Shown in pieces: positions 34,965 through 43,494 of a stretch of 64,000 nt of DNA. A program made the translations under genes and the position numbers. The notes beneath the pieces were generated by a model, which had not been told where the DNA came from, did no database searches, and saw only the letters and a program-made list of their open reading frames with translations. Origin of the DNA: JBCCGR01 sp039029195 (GTDB taxonomy: Bacteria > Pseudomonadota > Alphaproteobacteria > Rhizobiales > Rhizobiaceae); assembly GCA_039029195.1 (NCBI GenBank), contig JBCCGR010000016.1:1-64000 (forward strand). The letters run 5' to 3'. The stretch's first letter is position 1; the number at the start of each line of letters is the position of its first letter.

Positions 34965-36752
34965 TTACCAACGCCGTTCAAATCGTTTGCGCAGCAGCAC
35001 AGCGATGGCGTTCATGATTACCAGAAATCCTAGCAGGATCAGAATGGCAGCAGCCGTTTTTTGCTGAAACAACGGTTCCGGAAAATCCGCCCACATAAAA
35101 ATCTGCACCGGCAACACAGTCGCAGGGTCGGTGAAAGACCCGGGCACGTCCACGATGAACGCCACCATGCCGATCATCAATAGTGGCGCGGTTTCACCCA
35201 AAGCCTGCGCCATACCAATGATCGTTCCGGTCAGAATGCCTGGCATGGCCAATGGCAAAACATGATGGAAAACCGCCTGAATGCGCGACGCGCCAACACC
35301 AAGCGCGGCTTCCCTGATCGAAGGCGGAACAGCTTTAAGCGCAGCGCGCGATGCAATGATAATTGTTGGCAAGGTCATCAGCGCGAGCACCGCGCCACCA
35401 ACCAGCGGAGCCGAACGCGGCATAGAAAACCAATTCAAAAACACGGCCAGACCTAGCAGACCGAACACGATTGACGGAACCGCTGCCAGATTGTTGATGT
35501 TGACCTCGATCAATTGAGTGATCCGGTTCTTCGGCGCGAATTCTTCGAGGTAGATTGCCGATGACACACCCAGCGGAAAGGCGATTGCCAGCGTCACAAG
35601 CATGGTGAAAAACGATCCGACGACAGCACCCCACACACCGGCCATTTCCGGTTCACGGCTCGCGCCATAACCAAAGAAAATCGAATTCCAGCGTCGCTCA
35701 ATCCGGTCCTCAGAGCGCAGCTTTTCAATCATTGCAACTTCTTTATCGCTGAACTTGCGATTGGACTCCGCCACTTTGATGGTTCGTAACGTCCAATCGC
35801 CTGCCGCAACTCCCGCACCAGTGAAGCCCTCCGCCGACGGCGGCACAAGCGCAACGGCTTCGACTTTGCCAGATGATAGCATCGTTGCCTTGAAGGTTCC
35901 TCCCGCAGCATGAACCAGCAGTGAGGGAAGAATGGCATCCATCTTTTCGTTGATCTCGCTGGCCGTCTGGCGCGCGATCAGCGCATCATACCCAGCCTGC
36001 TTGCGTTCGACCTGAGAACTTAGAGCTTCTGTGGCTTCCTTGGCTTTTTGCACGACCGCTTCGGCGCTGGAGCTACCAGCAATTCGGGCCTGCTCGGCAA
36101 GGTTTTTTCTCAAGCTGGAGAGTTCGCGAAACTGCGCCTCTGCCCTGTCGCCAATGGCCTGTCGGACATCAGAAATCGCGCGACCAAACGTCCCTGCAGG
36201 AGCGGTGAGAATATATCCGGAGTCGGCTTTGCTGATGGTCAACGAGACGGAGGGTCGGCTCACGTCGTTCTTCGCCACAAGCTCCTTCAGATAAAGGTCT
36301 GTAAAGTCGGAGACCGGGATGTAGACATCGCCTTCCGTTCCCAGGAGTTCTGGCGTCTCATTGGCCTGGCGCTGCAACAGGATCACGGAGCCCGCGGAAA
36401 ACAGGCCACGTGCCACGCGGCGATCCTTACGACCGCTGGCAAAGGGAAGAACCTCCTTCACCGCATCTTTGTAAAGCGTGTCATAGTCGACGGTCTTGGG
36501 GTCGGTCCCCGCTTTAATGCCACCGAACGCGATCGGCATTTTCACATAGTGATAGGCGAATGCCGGGAGGCCCTGAAAAACGACGGTCGACAAAAGCAAC
36601 CCGAGAAACGCCACAGCCAGGGCAACCGCACCAAGACCCAGATATTTAAACCGGGTTTCAGCTGCAAATCGTTTGTTGATTTGCGCTTGCCTGCGCTCGC
36701 GAGCGAGTTCCTTCGTCAATCGGAAGGCGTCTGGTTGAGAAATATCAGTCAT
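34965..36752 (-). CDS. pstA: Phosphate ABC transporter permease PstA (with long N-terminal extension)
   Basis: The protein is 595 aa from ATG 36752 (MTDISQPDAF). Upstream extension to 36950 would run inside pstC and is rejected. Classical PstA is about 280-300 aa. Here the permease core is the C-terminal 260 residues (PLGVSSAIYLEEFAPKN, AALKAVPPSIREAALGVGAS and so on). It is preceded by a first membrane helix (ALAVAFLGLLLSTVVFQG) and an extra soluble region of about 300 residues with a coiled-coil part near RELSSLRKNLAEQ, corresponding to the DUF3333-type extension of alphaproteobacterial PstA. It overlaps the end of pstC by 8 bp. Confidence 0.92.
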   Translation of the reverse strand: MTDISQPDAFRLTKELARERRQAQINKRFAAETRFKYLGLGAVALAVAFLGLLLSTVVFQGLPAFAYHYVKMPIAFGGIKAGTDPKTVDYDTLYKDAVKEVLPFASGRKDRRVARGLFSAGSVILLQRQANETPELLGTEGDVYIPVSDFTDLYLKELVAKNDVSRPSVSLTISKADSGYILTAPAGTFGRAISDVRQAIGDRAEAQFRELSSLRKNLAEQARIAGSSSAEAVVQKAKEATEALSSQVERKQAGYDALIARQTASEINEKMDAILPSLLVHAAGGTFKATMLSSGKVEAVALVPPSAEGFTGAGVAAGDWTLRTIKVAESNRKFSDKEVAMIEKLRSEDRIERRWNSIFFGYGASREPEMAGVWGAVVGSFFTMLVTLAIAFPLGVSSAIYLEEFAPKNRITQLIEVNINNLAAVPSIVFGLLGLAVFLNWFSMPRSAPLVGGAVLALMTLPTIIIASRAALKAVPPSIREAALGVGASRIQAVFHHVLPLAMPGILTGTIIGMAQALGETAPLLMIGMVAFIVDVPGSFTDPATVLPVQIFMWADFPEPLFQQKTAAAILILLGFLVIMNAIAVLLRKRFERRW

Positions 36753-38136
36753 ACTGTTCCCGATATTTGTTGACCACGGCCAGCGCCACCACGTTGAGCG
36801 CCAGCGTGACACAGAAAAGAACGAAGCCAAGCGCAAACGCCGCGAGCGTTTTGGCACTGTCGAATTCCTGATCACCCACCAGAAGGGTGACAATCTGCAC
36901 CGTGACAGTGGTGACTGCCTCCAGAGGATTGATCGTAAGATTGGCAGCAAGACCTGCCGCCATGACCACGATCATGGTTTCCCCGACCGCGCGAGAAATT
37001 GCGAGCAATATTGCGGAGACGATGCCTGGAAGCGCAGCCGGTAAAACCACCTTGCGAATGGTCTCCGACTTGGTGGCACCCAAGCCGGCCGATCCGTCGC
37101 GCAGCGATTGTGGCACCGCGTTGATCACGTCGTCAGAGAGGGACGAAACAAACGGAATGATCATGATGCCCATGACCAGACCAGCGGCGAGCGCTGATTC
37201 CGACGACACCGACAACCCGATGGATTCTCCAAATCCCCGGAAGGCTGGTGCAATCGTGAGGGCAGCGAAAAATCCGTAAACCACAGTCGGAATGCCAGCC
37301 AGAATTTCAAGCAGCGGCTTGGCGACAGCGCGAAATCGCGGCCCGGCATAATCGGAAAGATAAATTGCCGACATCAATCCGATTGGAGCCGCGACGATGA
37401 TCGCGATGAAGGTAATCAGAAAGGTGCCTGCAAAGAGCGGGATTGCGCCAAAAATCTTGGAATTGTCGCCCGCAAGTGCCTCACGCCCCGCACCCTCAAA
37501 GGCACTCTGCGGTGACCAGTGCGTACCGAACAGAAAGTCGAAGAACGGAACCCTCTGGAAGAAGCGGAAGGTCTCAAACACCAGCGAAAGCACGATGCCA
37601 ATCGTGGTGAGGATCGCAACCGCCGAACAGGCAAGCAGTGTCCAGGTGATCACACGCTCAACCGTGTGCCGGGAGCGCAGCTGTGCAGAAACCCGCACGA
37701 AAGAATAGTAAAATCCAACACCGATCAGTACGATCAGAATTCCGATCAGCAAAATATTGCTGGTCGCCTGCAGCGACGTGAACACTTCCGCCGCCGCTTC
37801 CTTGGTCGCATCGCGAAAGCCGACGATGCCACCAAACGCGATGGCGCGGGCATCACGCAGAAAAGCTTCAACTTCAGGCACGTTCAGAGCCGAAAGCTCG
37901 TCTGCAAATCGCGACGTCACCATTCCATTGATGACGGAACCGGAGGAAACCGACCAGAGTGCGTGCACCACCAAGGCCGGCAAGACGGTCCAGATCGCTA
38001 CATACCCTCCATGATAGGCTGGTCGCGAATGTAGCCTGGAAATCTCACCGCCAACCACCGCCATGGACCGCGAACGGCCGGCAAAATAGACGATGGCAGC
38101 AACAGCAAGCATCAGGAGTGGCAGATACTCGGTCAT
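36745..38136 (-). CDS. pstC: Phosphate ABC transporter permease PstC
   Basis: The protein is 463 aa, longer than the usual 300-320. The C-terminal core has the BPD_transp fold (PIGLMSAIYLSDYA, LRDGSAGLGATKSETIRKVVLPAALPGIVSAI). The N-terminal 200 residues add membrane helices and a short soluble loop (LSALNVPEVEAFLRDARAIAF), as seen in rhizobial PstC. It forms the translocation pore with PstA. It lies after pstS, from which it is separated by a terminator-like hairpin. Confidence 0.93.
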   Translation of the reverse strand: MTEYLPLLMLAVAAIVYFAGRSRSMAVVGGEISRLHSRPAYHGGYVAIWTVLPALVVHALWSVSSGSVINGMVTSRFADELSALNVPEVEAFLRDARAIAFGGIVGFRDATKEAAAEVFTSLQATSNILLIGILIVLIGVGFYYSFVRVSAQLRSRHTVERVITWTLLACSAVAILTTIGIVLSLVFETFRFFQRVPFFDFLFGTHWSPQSAFEGAGREALAGDNSKIFGAIPLFAGTFLITFIAIIVAAPIGLMSAIYLSDYAGPRFRAVAKPLLEILAGIPTVVYGFFAALTIAPAFRGFGESIGLSVSSESALAAGLVMGIMIIPFVSSLSDDVINAVPQSLRDGSAGLGATKSETIRKVVLPAALPGIVSAILLAISRAVGETMIVVMAAGLAANLTINPLEAVTTVTVQIVTLLVGDQEFDSAKTLAAFALGFVLFCVTLALNVVALAVVNKYREQYD

Positions 38137-38182
38137 GGTGACCCGCTCACAAACGCGTTGAAATGAAAAGCCTGGAGAAAGA

Positions 38183-38222
38183 GAAAATTCGGCGGTCGAT
38201 CATTGGAGCATCAACCGCCGAA
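38183..38222 (-). terminator. Terminator/attenuator between pstS and pstC
   Basis: On the minus strand TTCGGCGGT (38222-38214) pairs perfectly with ACCGCCGAA (38196-38188), followed by TTTTC. The hairpin lies just after pstS and before pstC, so it would let pstS mRNA exceed the transporter mRNA, as is common for binding-protein genes. Confidence 0.75.
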
Positions 38223-38244
38223 CTGGTCTGCACGCTGGCAGAGA

Positions 38245-39273
38245 CTACATTGCCAGCGGGGTCATAGCCTTGGTGCTGGCAGCAATCGCATCGCGATCAG
38301 CTTTTGGCAGAGGGATCAGGCCTTTTTCAGCCAGGTATCCGTCGTCACCCCAAGCTTTTTCGCTTGTGAACTCGGCAGCAAATTCTTCGATGCCAGGGAT
38401 CACACCAACATGCTCTTTCTTGATGTAGAAGAAGAGCGAACGGGAGATCTTGTAGTCGCCTGCGGCAATGAGTTCGAACTCAGGAGCAACACCATTCACG
38501 ATCGCGCCCCGCAGCTTTTCGGAATTCTGGTCAAGGAAGGAAAAGCCGAAGATGCCAAGCGCATTCGGGTTGGCTTCCAGCTTCTGAACGATCAGGTTGT
38601 CGTTCTCGCCAGCTTCGACATAGGCGCCATCTTCACGAACTGCATGAGCGATTTTGCCGAATGCTTTTTTATCTTCCTTACGAAGAGCGGCAAGGCTCTC
38701 ATACTTTTTTGCGCCGCCTTCCATAGCGAGCTCGACGAATGCGTCACGCGTACCCGAGGTTGGTGGAGGGCCAAGCACTTCGATCTTAACCGCAGGCAAA
38801 GAAGGATCGATATCGGACCACATTTTATTCGGGTTCGGGATCAGTTTGCCATCGGCGCCTGGAACTTCTTTCGCCAGAGCGGTGAATATCTGTTTCAGCG
38901 TGAGTTGGAACTGACCGGACGCCTTGGAGTTGGCGAGCACAATGCCATCAAAGCCAACTTTGACTTCGATTGGAGTCACACCGTTTTCGACGCACTTCTT
39001 GAATTCATTTTCCTTGATCCGGCGCGAGGCGTTGGTGACGTCAGGGGTTTTTACGCCAACACCTGCACAAAACAGCTTCATGCCACCGCCGGAACCGGTT
39101 GATTCAACAACGGGTGTTTTGAAGGAACCGCTCTGACCGAAACGCTCCGCAACAGCAGTGGAGAATGGGAAAACGGTTGACGAACCAACGACCTGGATTT
39201 GATCACGAGCCAGCGCGGATCCTGCGATTACCAATGCGCCCAGAGTGGCGCCAACGAGATATTTGAGTTTCAC
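38245..39273 (-). CDS. pstS: Phosphate-binding periplasmic protein PstS
   Basis: The 342-aa protein has a signal peptide of residues 1-22 (ending GSALA). The phosphate-binding fold begins RDQIQVVGSSTVFPFSTAVAE. VESTGSGGGMKLFC and TSGTRDAF carry typical phosphate ligands. It captures phosphate for PstCAB. It is the first transporter gene of the cluster; a candidate Pho box lies 122-154 bp upstream. Confidence 0.95.
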   Translation of the reverse strand: MKLKYLVGATLGALVIAGSALARDQIQVVGSSTVFPFSTAVAERFGQSGSFKTPVVESTGSGGGMKLFCAGVGVKTPDVTNASRRIKENEFKKCVENGVTPIEVKVGFDGIVLANSKASGQFQLTLKQIFTALAKEVPGADGKLIPNPNKMWSDIDPSLPAVKIEVLGPPPTSGTRDAFVELAMEGGAKKYESLAALRKEDKKAFGKIAHAVREDGAYVEAGENDNLIVQKLEANPNALGIFGFSFLDQNSEKLRGAIVNGVAPEFELIAAGDYKISRSLFFYIKKEHVGVIPGIEEFAAEFTSEKAWGDDGYLAEKGLIPLPKADRDAIAASTKAMTPLAM

Positions 39274-39394
39274 GGCTTGTCTCTTTCAAGTCTGAATTGC
39301 CGACACCATGCCGACAGGATGGAATTCGGTTGAGGAGTCGCGGGAGTGTGAATATTCCCCCGCGCAAGCAGCTTTACACCGCTCACAATGCGCC

Positions 39395-39427
39395 TTTTAT
39401 GACGGTTGGAACTCACTTTTATGACAA
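39395..39427 (-). promoter_or_regulatory. Candidate Pho box upstream of pstS
   Basis: On the minus strand TTGTCATAAAA (39427-39417) and CCGTCATAAAA (39405-39395) repeat with exactly 22 bp between equivalent bases, i.e. two turns of the 11-bp Pho-box period; the middle unit (GTGAGTTCCAA) is degenerate. It is placed 122-154 bp before the pstS start, in a 318-bp gap with no gene. Confidence 0.65.
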
Positions 39428-39591
39428 GCTAAACCTATGATATTATGAGGTATTTGTGGATATTTCACATCATTGTGGAGCGTTTTGGCTTCCCATCGCA
39501 CTAACTCTCGCAATCAAGTGCACGAAATGAACCGATCAGCCCAAATTTTGGTCTGATCGAATTGGCTGATTCACAGAAAGAAGTCGGACGA

Positions 39592-40836
39592 TCAGGATTG
39601 CGGCGGAAACTGCACGGAAAAAGAAGCGCCTTCACCGAGGGTCGAACGCACCTTCAACTGGGCGCGGTGGCGATTGAGAATATGCTTCACAATGGCCAGA
39701 CCTAAGCCGGTCCCCTTCTTTTGGCGGCTGGTGTCCACATCAACCCGATAAAACCGCTCAGTGAGTCGTGGCAGGTGCTCTTCGGGAATGCCGGGCCCAT
39801 AGTCCCGCACGGTCACCGACCAGGCGCCACTCTCTTCCTTCTTCAGATGCACATCAATCTTCCCGCCGGACCCACCATATTTGCAGGCGTTCTCGAGCAA
39901 GTTTTCAAAGACCTGCAGCAGCTCATCCCGATCCGCGCGAACCATTGCATTCTCAACTTCTGACGAAATCGAGATATCCACGCCCACATCTTCCGCCAGT
40001 ATGGACATGGAATCTCTCAACTGTTTGAGCAGTGGTACAAGGTCAACTTCGCCATCAGGAACCCTGTGGCTCTTCATCTCGATGCGGCTCAATGACAACA
40101 GATCATCAATCAGTCGTGCCATCCGGCCGGCCTGCTCCTGCATAATTCCGAGAAAATTGGTGCGGGCTTTGGGATCGTCTTTTGCCGGGCCTTGCAGGGT
40201 TTCAATGAACCCGGTCAGTGATGCAAGCGGTGTGCGCAGCTCGTGGCTGGCATTGGCGATGAAGTCGGAGCGCATGCGATCTGCCAGCCGAACTTCGCTC
40301 TGATCCCGAAACTGCAAAAGATAGTGCGCGCCGATCTTGCCCGTTGGACCATGAGGTCGCTCGCGCACAATCGGAGCCGCCTCCACTTTGAACCAACGCT
40401 CGGTTGGAACGCGCTCATGAAATTCCACTATACCCGGTTGCCCGCTTTGGATCACATCGTCAATCATGCGGATCACTTCTGGAGCCCGAAAGCGCGCCTG
40501 AATATGTTGTCCCCGCATGATGGAGCCGAATGTCCGCTCCGAAATCGGGTTGGCATAAGTAATCCCACCTTCCCGGTCGAGCACAAAAACCGGGCTTGAG
40601 ATCGCGTCTACCAGACTGCATTCTTCCATCGTCAGCCCGCTTGCATCCAACTTCTTTGACGGATTGACCTTGGCTTCCCGCTTCACCCGACGTCTGTCGG
40701 TCCAGCGTGCAATCAGCACCATTCCAAAGAACAGTGGCAGAGCCACCTGCCAACTTCCCTCGTACTGGCTTGCCAGATAGATGAGCCCGACCGCTGCAAG
40801 AAGAAGAACCCAGATGTGTGGACGCAAGTTCGTCAT
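39592..40836 (-). CDS. phoR: Phosphate regulon sensor histidine kinase PhoR
   Basis: The protein is 414 aa from ATG 40836 (MTNLRPHIWVLLL), since upstream residues to 40923 look random. Two short N-terminal membrane segments (VLLLAAVGLIYLAS, VALPLFFGMVLIA) are followed by a PAS domain (VFVLDREGGITYANPISERTFG), the H-box FIANASHELRTPLASL with phosphoacceptor His, and an ATPase domain (ENLLENACKYGG, DYGPGIPEEHLPRLTERFYRVD, GTGLGLAIVKHI). It phosphorylates PhoB when phosphate is low. It lies upstream of pstS, separated by the Pho-box region, and is divergent from ppk2. Confidence 0.92.
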   Translation of the reverse strand: MTNLRPHIWVLLLAAVGLIYLASQYEGSWQVALPLFFGMVLIARWTDRRRVKREAKVNPSKKLDASGLTMEECSLVDAISSPVFVLDREGGITYANPISERTFGSIMRGQHIQARFRAPEVIRMIDDVIQSGQPGIVEFHERVPTERWFKVEAAPIVRERPHGPTGKIGAHYLLQFRDQSEVRLADRMRSDFIANASHELRTPLASLTGFIETLQGPAKDDPKARTNFLGIMQEQAGRMARLIDDLLSLSRIEMKSHRVPDGEVDLVPLLKQLRDSMSILAEDVGVDISISSEVENAMVRADRDELLQVFENLLENACKYGGSGGKIDVHLKKEESGAWSVTVRDYGPGIPEEHLPRLTERFYRVDVDTSRQKKGTGLGLAIVKHILNRHRAQLKVRSTLGEGASFSVQFPPQS

Positions 40837-41034
40837 GCTCGTCTCATTTCGTGTGCGCAATCCAGGCGCCCGTTGTTGCCCGCCTGCCGACGCATCGCGC
40901 TTTTGTCTTCCTGGTCCTGTCAAACCTCATAACGTTCGCTGGACCTCAAATCCATTGATGAATAGTGTTTGCATCCACAACCACATTTACGCCCCAGCGC
41001 TGCAATCAATAATCCAAGCAAAGGAATTGCTGCC

Positions 41035-41877
41035 ATGCCCGAGTTTGATCTGGCTAATCCGGTTTTGCCCGACTGGGTTGAAAACAATACATTTTCAAGC
41101 GGCAGGTACCCTTATGAAAAACGCCTTAAGCGAAAGATTTATGAAGCCGAGCTGTTCAAACTTCAGATTGAGTTGGTGAAACTTCAAAAGTGGCTGGATG
41201 AAACCGGTCGTCGGGTTCTCATGGTTTTCGAGGGGCGGGATGCCGCGGGCAAGGGCGGTACCATTCACGCGTTTCGCCAATATCTGAACCCACGCCACGC
41301 GCGCGCTGTCGCACTTTCCAAGCCTACGGAAACCGAACGTGGCCAGTGGTACTTTCAGCGCTACGTCAATCATTTCCCAACCCAGGGTGAAATGGTGATG
41401 TTCGACCGTTCCTGGTACAACCGTGCAGGCGTGGAACCGGTCATGGGATTCTGCAGCGACGAGCAACACCAGAAGTTTCTTGAAGACGTACCGGCGTTTG
41501 AGAAAATGATCGTCGATGAAGGCTATTTCTTCTTAAAGATCTGGCTCAACGTGGGTCAGGAAATGCAGTTGAAACGGTTCCATGACCGCCGCCACAATCC
41601 TCTGAAGGTCTGGAAAATTTCACCCATCGATCTCAAGGCAATCGATCGCTGGGACGACTACACCGCAGCCCGCGATCTGATGCTTGAAAAAACCCACACC
41701 GACCATGCGCCGTGGACCATCGTGCGTTCAAATGACAAGCGACGCGCCCGTATCAACGCCATTCGCTCGGTTTTGATAAAGATCGGTTATGACGGGCGGG
41801 ACCTCGATGCCATCGGTGAGATTGATGACAATGTGCTTGGTTATGGTCCTGCCTTCTTGAACGAGGCCGGAGCGTAG
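41035..41877 (+). CDS. ppk2: Polyphosphate kinase 2
   Basis: The protein is 280 aa from ATG 41035 with AAGGAA at 41021. It belongs to the P-loop PPK2 family: Walker A EGRDAAGKGG at residues 66-75, the lid module FDRSWYNRAGVEPVMGF, and DLKAIDRWDDY with the catalytic acidic residues. It transfers phosphate between polyphosphate and nucleoside diphosphates (ADP or GDP). The length corresponds to one-domain (class I-like) members. Divergent from phoR, it links polyphosphate storage to the phosphate regulon. Confidence 0.93.
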   Translation: MPEFDLANPVLPDWVENNTFSSGRYPYEKRLKRKIYEAELFKLQIELVKLQKWLDETGRRVLMVFEGRDAAGKGGTIHAFRQYLNPRHARAVALSKPTETERGQWYFQRYVNHFPTQGEMVMFDRSWYNRAGVEPVMGFCSDEQHQKFLEDVPAFEKMIVDEGYFFLKIWLNVGQEMQLKRFHDRRHNPLKVWKISPIDLKAIDRWDDYTAARDLMLEKTHTDHAPWTIVRSNDKRRARINAIRSVLIKIGYDGRDLDAIGEIDDNVLGYGPAFLNEAGA

Positions 41878-41879
41878 AG

Positions 41880-41896
41880 CCGTTTCCGTGAAACGG
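41880..41896. terminator. Short hairpin between convergent ppk2 and the 448-aa gene
   Basis: CCGTTTC (41880-41886) pairs with GAAACGG (41890-41896) around CGT, directly after the ppk2 stop. No T-run follows, so it is a weak bidirectional candidate. Confidence 0.4.
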
Positions 41897-41913
41897 TGAT
41901 GTGCTCTGTCGCC

Positions 41914-43260
41914 TCATTCGTCCTGAGGCTTCACCTTTACCGACAAGAGATCAAGCGGCAGACCGGTGCCGCCCAGATCCGACTGGATCGAGAGATATGC
42001 GTTGGCACTATCAATGCCGCTCGATTCCGGGATCACAACGTCAAAAAGGTAAGGTTCAACCTGCACTTCAGCAGTGAATCGTTTTCGACCACAGGCGCTC
42101 TGGCCACCAATCAGACACGACACGACAAATTCCAGAGATCCAGCCCCTCCGGATCGGGCTGCAATTTCGAATGTGACCCGCTTGCCGGAGAGCTCAATCA
42201 GCGTTCCAGGCGGGATTTCAGCATTGACCGTGTTTCCGGTCGTTGTGCCCTCGGCTGATGAAATGCGAACAAAGGAAAATTGGGTTTCCTGCTGCTGTGT
42301 GACCGCGCCTGGTCCTTGGCTGACCAATGTACGAAGATCCTGCCCATCAAAAATGATGGTCCAGCCATCTTCGACCTTCAAAGGTTCTGCGGGACTGAAG
42401 TCCTCTTCCGCCCTTTCCACTGGCGGGTTGGGAACGCTACCACCATTGGCCTCTTCGGACGGTGCAACAAAGGTTGAATATGCCCACCAACCGGCAATTC
42501 CAACCGTCGCGATGACGATGGCAGCCAACAGAATGCGGGAAAATATCCGGCGCCTGGGACGTTCATCCTCTTCCGCTGGAGCGTAGGCTTCATCGATCAG
42601 CACTGCCTCTGGCGGCCGCTCGTACTGCGCCACCGCATCCCGAAAGCTCAATTCTTCATAGGCGGCTGGCGCTGCAGCTTGGCCATCCGCCGTCGACAAC
42701 CCTGGATCTACGGAAGCATCCACCGGTGATACCGCCTCTGGCGCTAATGGCTCAGCCATACCCACAGGATCGGGTGCAGCGGTGTCATAAGCCACCGGGT
42801 CAACCAAAGGAGCCTCGACTGGATTTGCAAGATGCGCGACCGGGGCTGCCACATTCGGCGTTTGGGGTTCAGCAACAATCGACGGTTCCGCCGGCGCTGC
42901 AGGTGGTGATGAAGCTTGATCTGATGGTGACGTTGCTGCCGGTGCGGGTGCGCTGGCCGTTTGGCTTGCGGCTTCTGCGCGAGAGGCTGCAAGCTCGGCC
43001 CGGCGCTTTTCGGCAAACTCATCTTCAACCCGTGAGATCGCAAATTCGAGCTTGCGGCGCTGATCGGCCGCCATATGCGCGTCGATCTCCGGCTTGCTGG
43101 CAATCATTTTTTCCAGCACCTGACGCGCAGAAGCATAAACCTGCCCGCGTTCCTGGGTGGAAGCGTTCGGGCGCTTGGCTAGCGCTGATCGAACAAGATT
43201 CTCAAATCCAGCCAATAAAATAAGCTCCGAATCAATTCGGGCGGCGTCCCCACCCCGCAA
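41914..43260 (-). CDS. Membrane-anchored protein of unknown function with a long Ala/Pro-rich linker
   Basis: The protein is 448 aa. The start is TTG 43260, supported by GAGG five bases upstream; no ATG gives a better start. Residues 1-95 are helical and cytoplasmic (IASKPEIDAHMAADQRRKLEF). About 95-240 is low complexity, rich in Ala, Pro and acidic residues. A single membrane helix (ILLAAIVIATVGIAGWWAYS) follows a basic PRRRIF stop-transfer signal. The C-terminal 160 residues are periplasmic with strands resembling a beta-sandwich (GWTIIFDGQDL, FVVSCLIGGQSACGRKRF). It could be an envelope or chaperone component; I do not recognise the family. Confidence 0.6.
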   Translation of the reverse strand: MRGGDAARIDSELILLAGFENLVRSALAKRPNASTQERGQVYASARQVLEKMIASKPEIDAHMAADQRRKLEFAISRVEDEFAEKRRAELAASRAEAASQTASAPAPAATSPSDQASSPPAAPAEPSIVAEPQTPNVAAPVAHLANPVEAPLVDPVAYDTAAPDPVGMAEPLAPEAVSPVDASVDPGLSTADGQAAAPAAYEELSFRDAVAQYERPPEAVLIDEAYAPAEEDERPRRRIFSRILLAAIVIATVGIAGWWAYSTFVAPSEEANGGSVPNPPVERAEEDFSPAEPLKVEDGWTIIFDGQDLRTLVSQGPGAVTQQQETQFSFVRISSAEGTTTGNTVNAEIPPGTLIELSGKRVTFEIAARSGGAGSLEFVVSCLIGGQSACGRKRFTAEVQVEPYLFDVVIPESSGIDSANAYLSIQSDLGGTGLPLDLLSVKVKPQDE

Positions 43261-43494
43261 TATTGCCTCAAAATATAGCAGTCTTGGCTCTTTTGTGTCA
43301 GTTCAGCAAATATTTTTCTGAACTCTTGGGTTGAGCAGCGCAAACAGCACCACAATCACCCCACCGCCAACATGCGGCTGGCTGCAAGCTTGTCCCTTGT
43401 TGTGAGCAGCTTCATAGGAAAAAATTGACGTTTACGCAAAGGTCAATGGTGAGTAGGGTCGCCCAAATCATTTTCCTTCTGTGAGGCAAACCGC
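43261..43494. other. Divergent promoter region
   Basis: The 234-bp gap between divergent genes contains no ORF. It should hold both promoters; no clear operator is seen. Confidence 0.35.

Noticed and set aside
33999..35033. 344-aa plus-strand ORF opposite phoU and pstB
   Set aside because: It is fully antisense to two clearly recognised genes and has no family motifs or RBS.
34965..36950. Longer PstA start at 36950
   Set aside because: The extra 66 residues lie within the pstC coding region and are Arg/Trp-rich, unlike the family.
42726..43223. 165-aa plus-strand ORF over the Ala/Pro-rich linker
   Set aside because: Shadow of low-complexity coding on the other strand.
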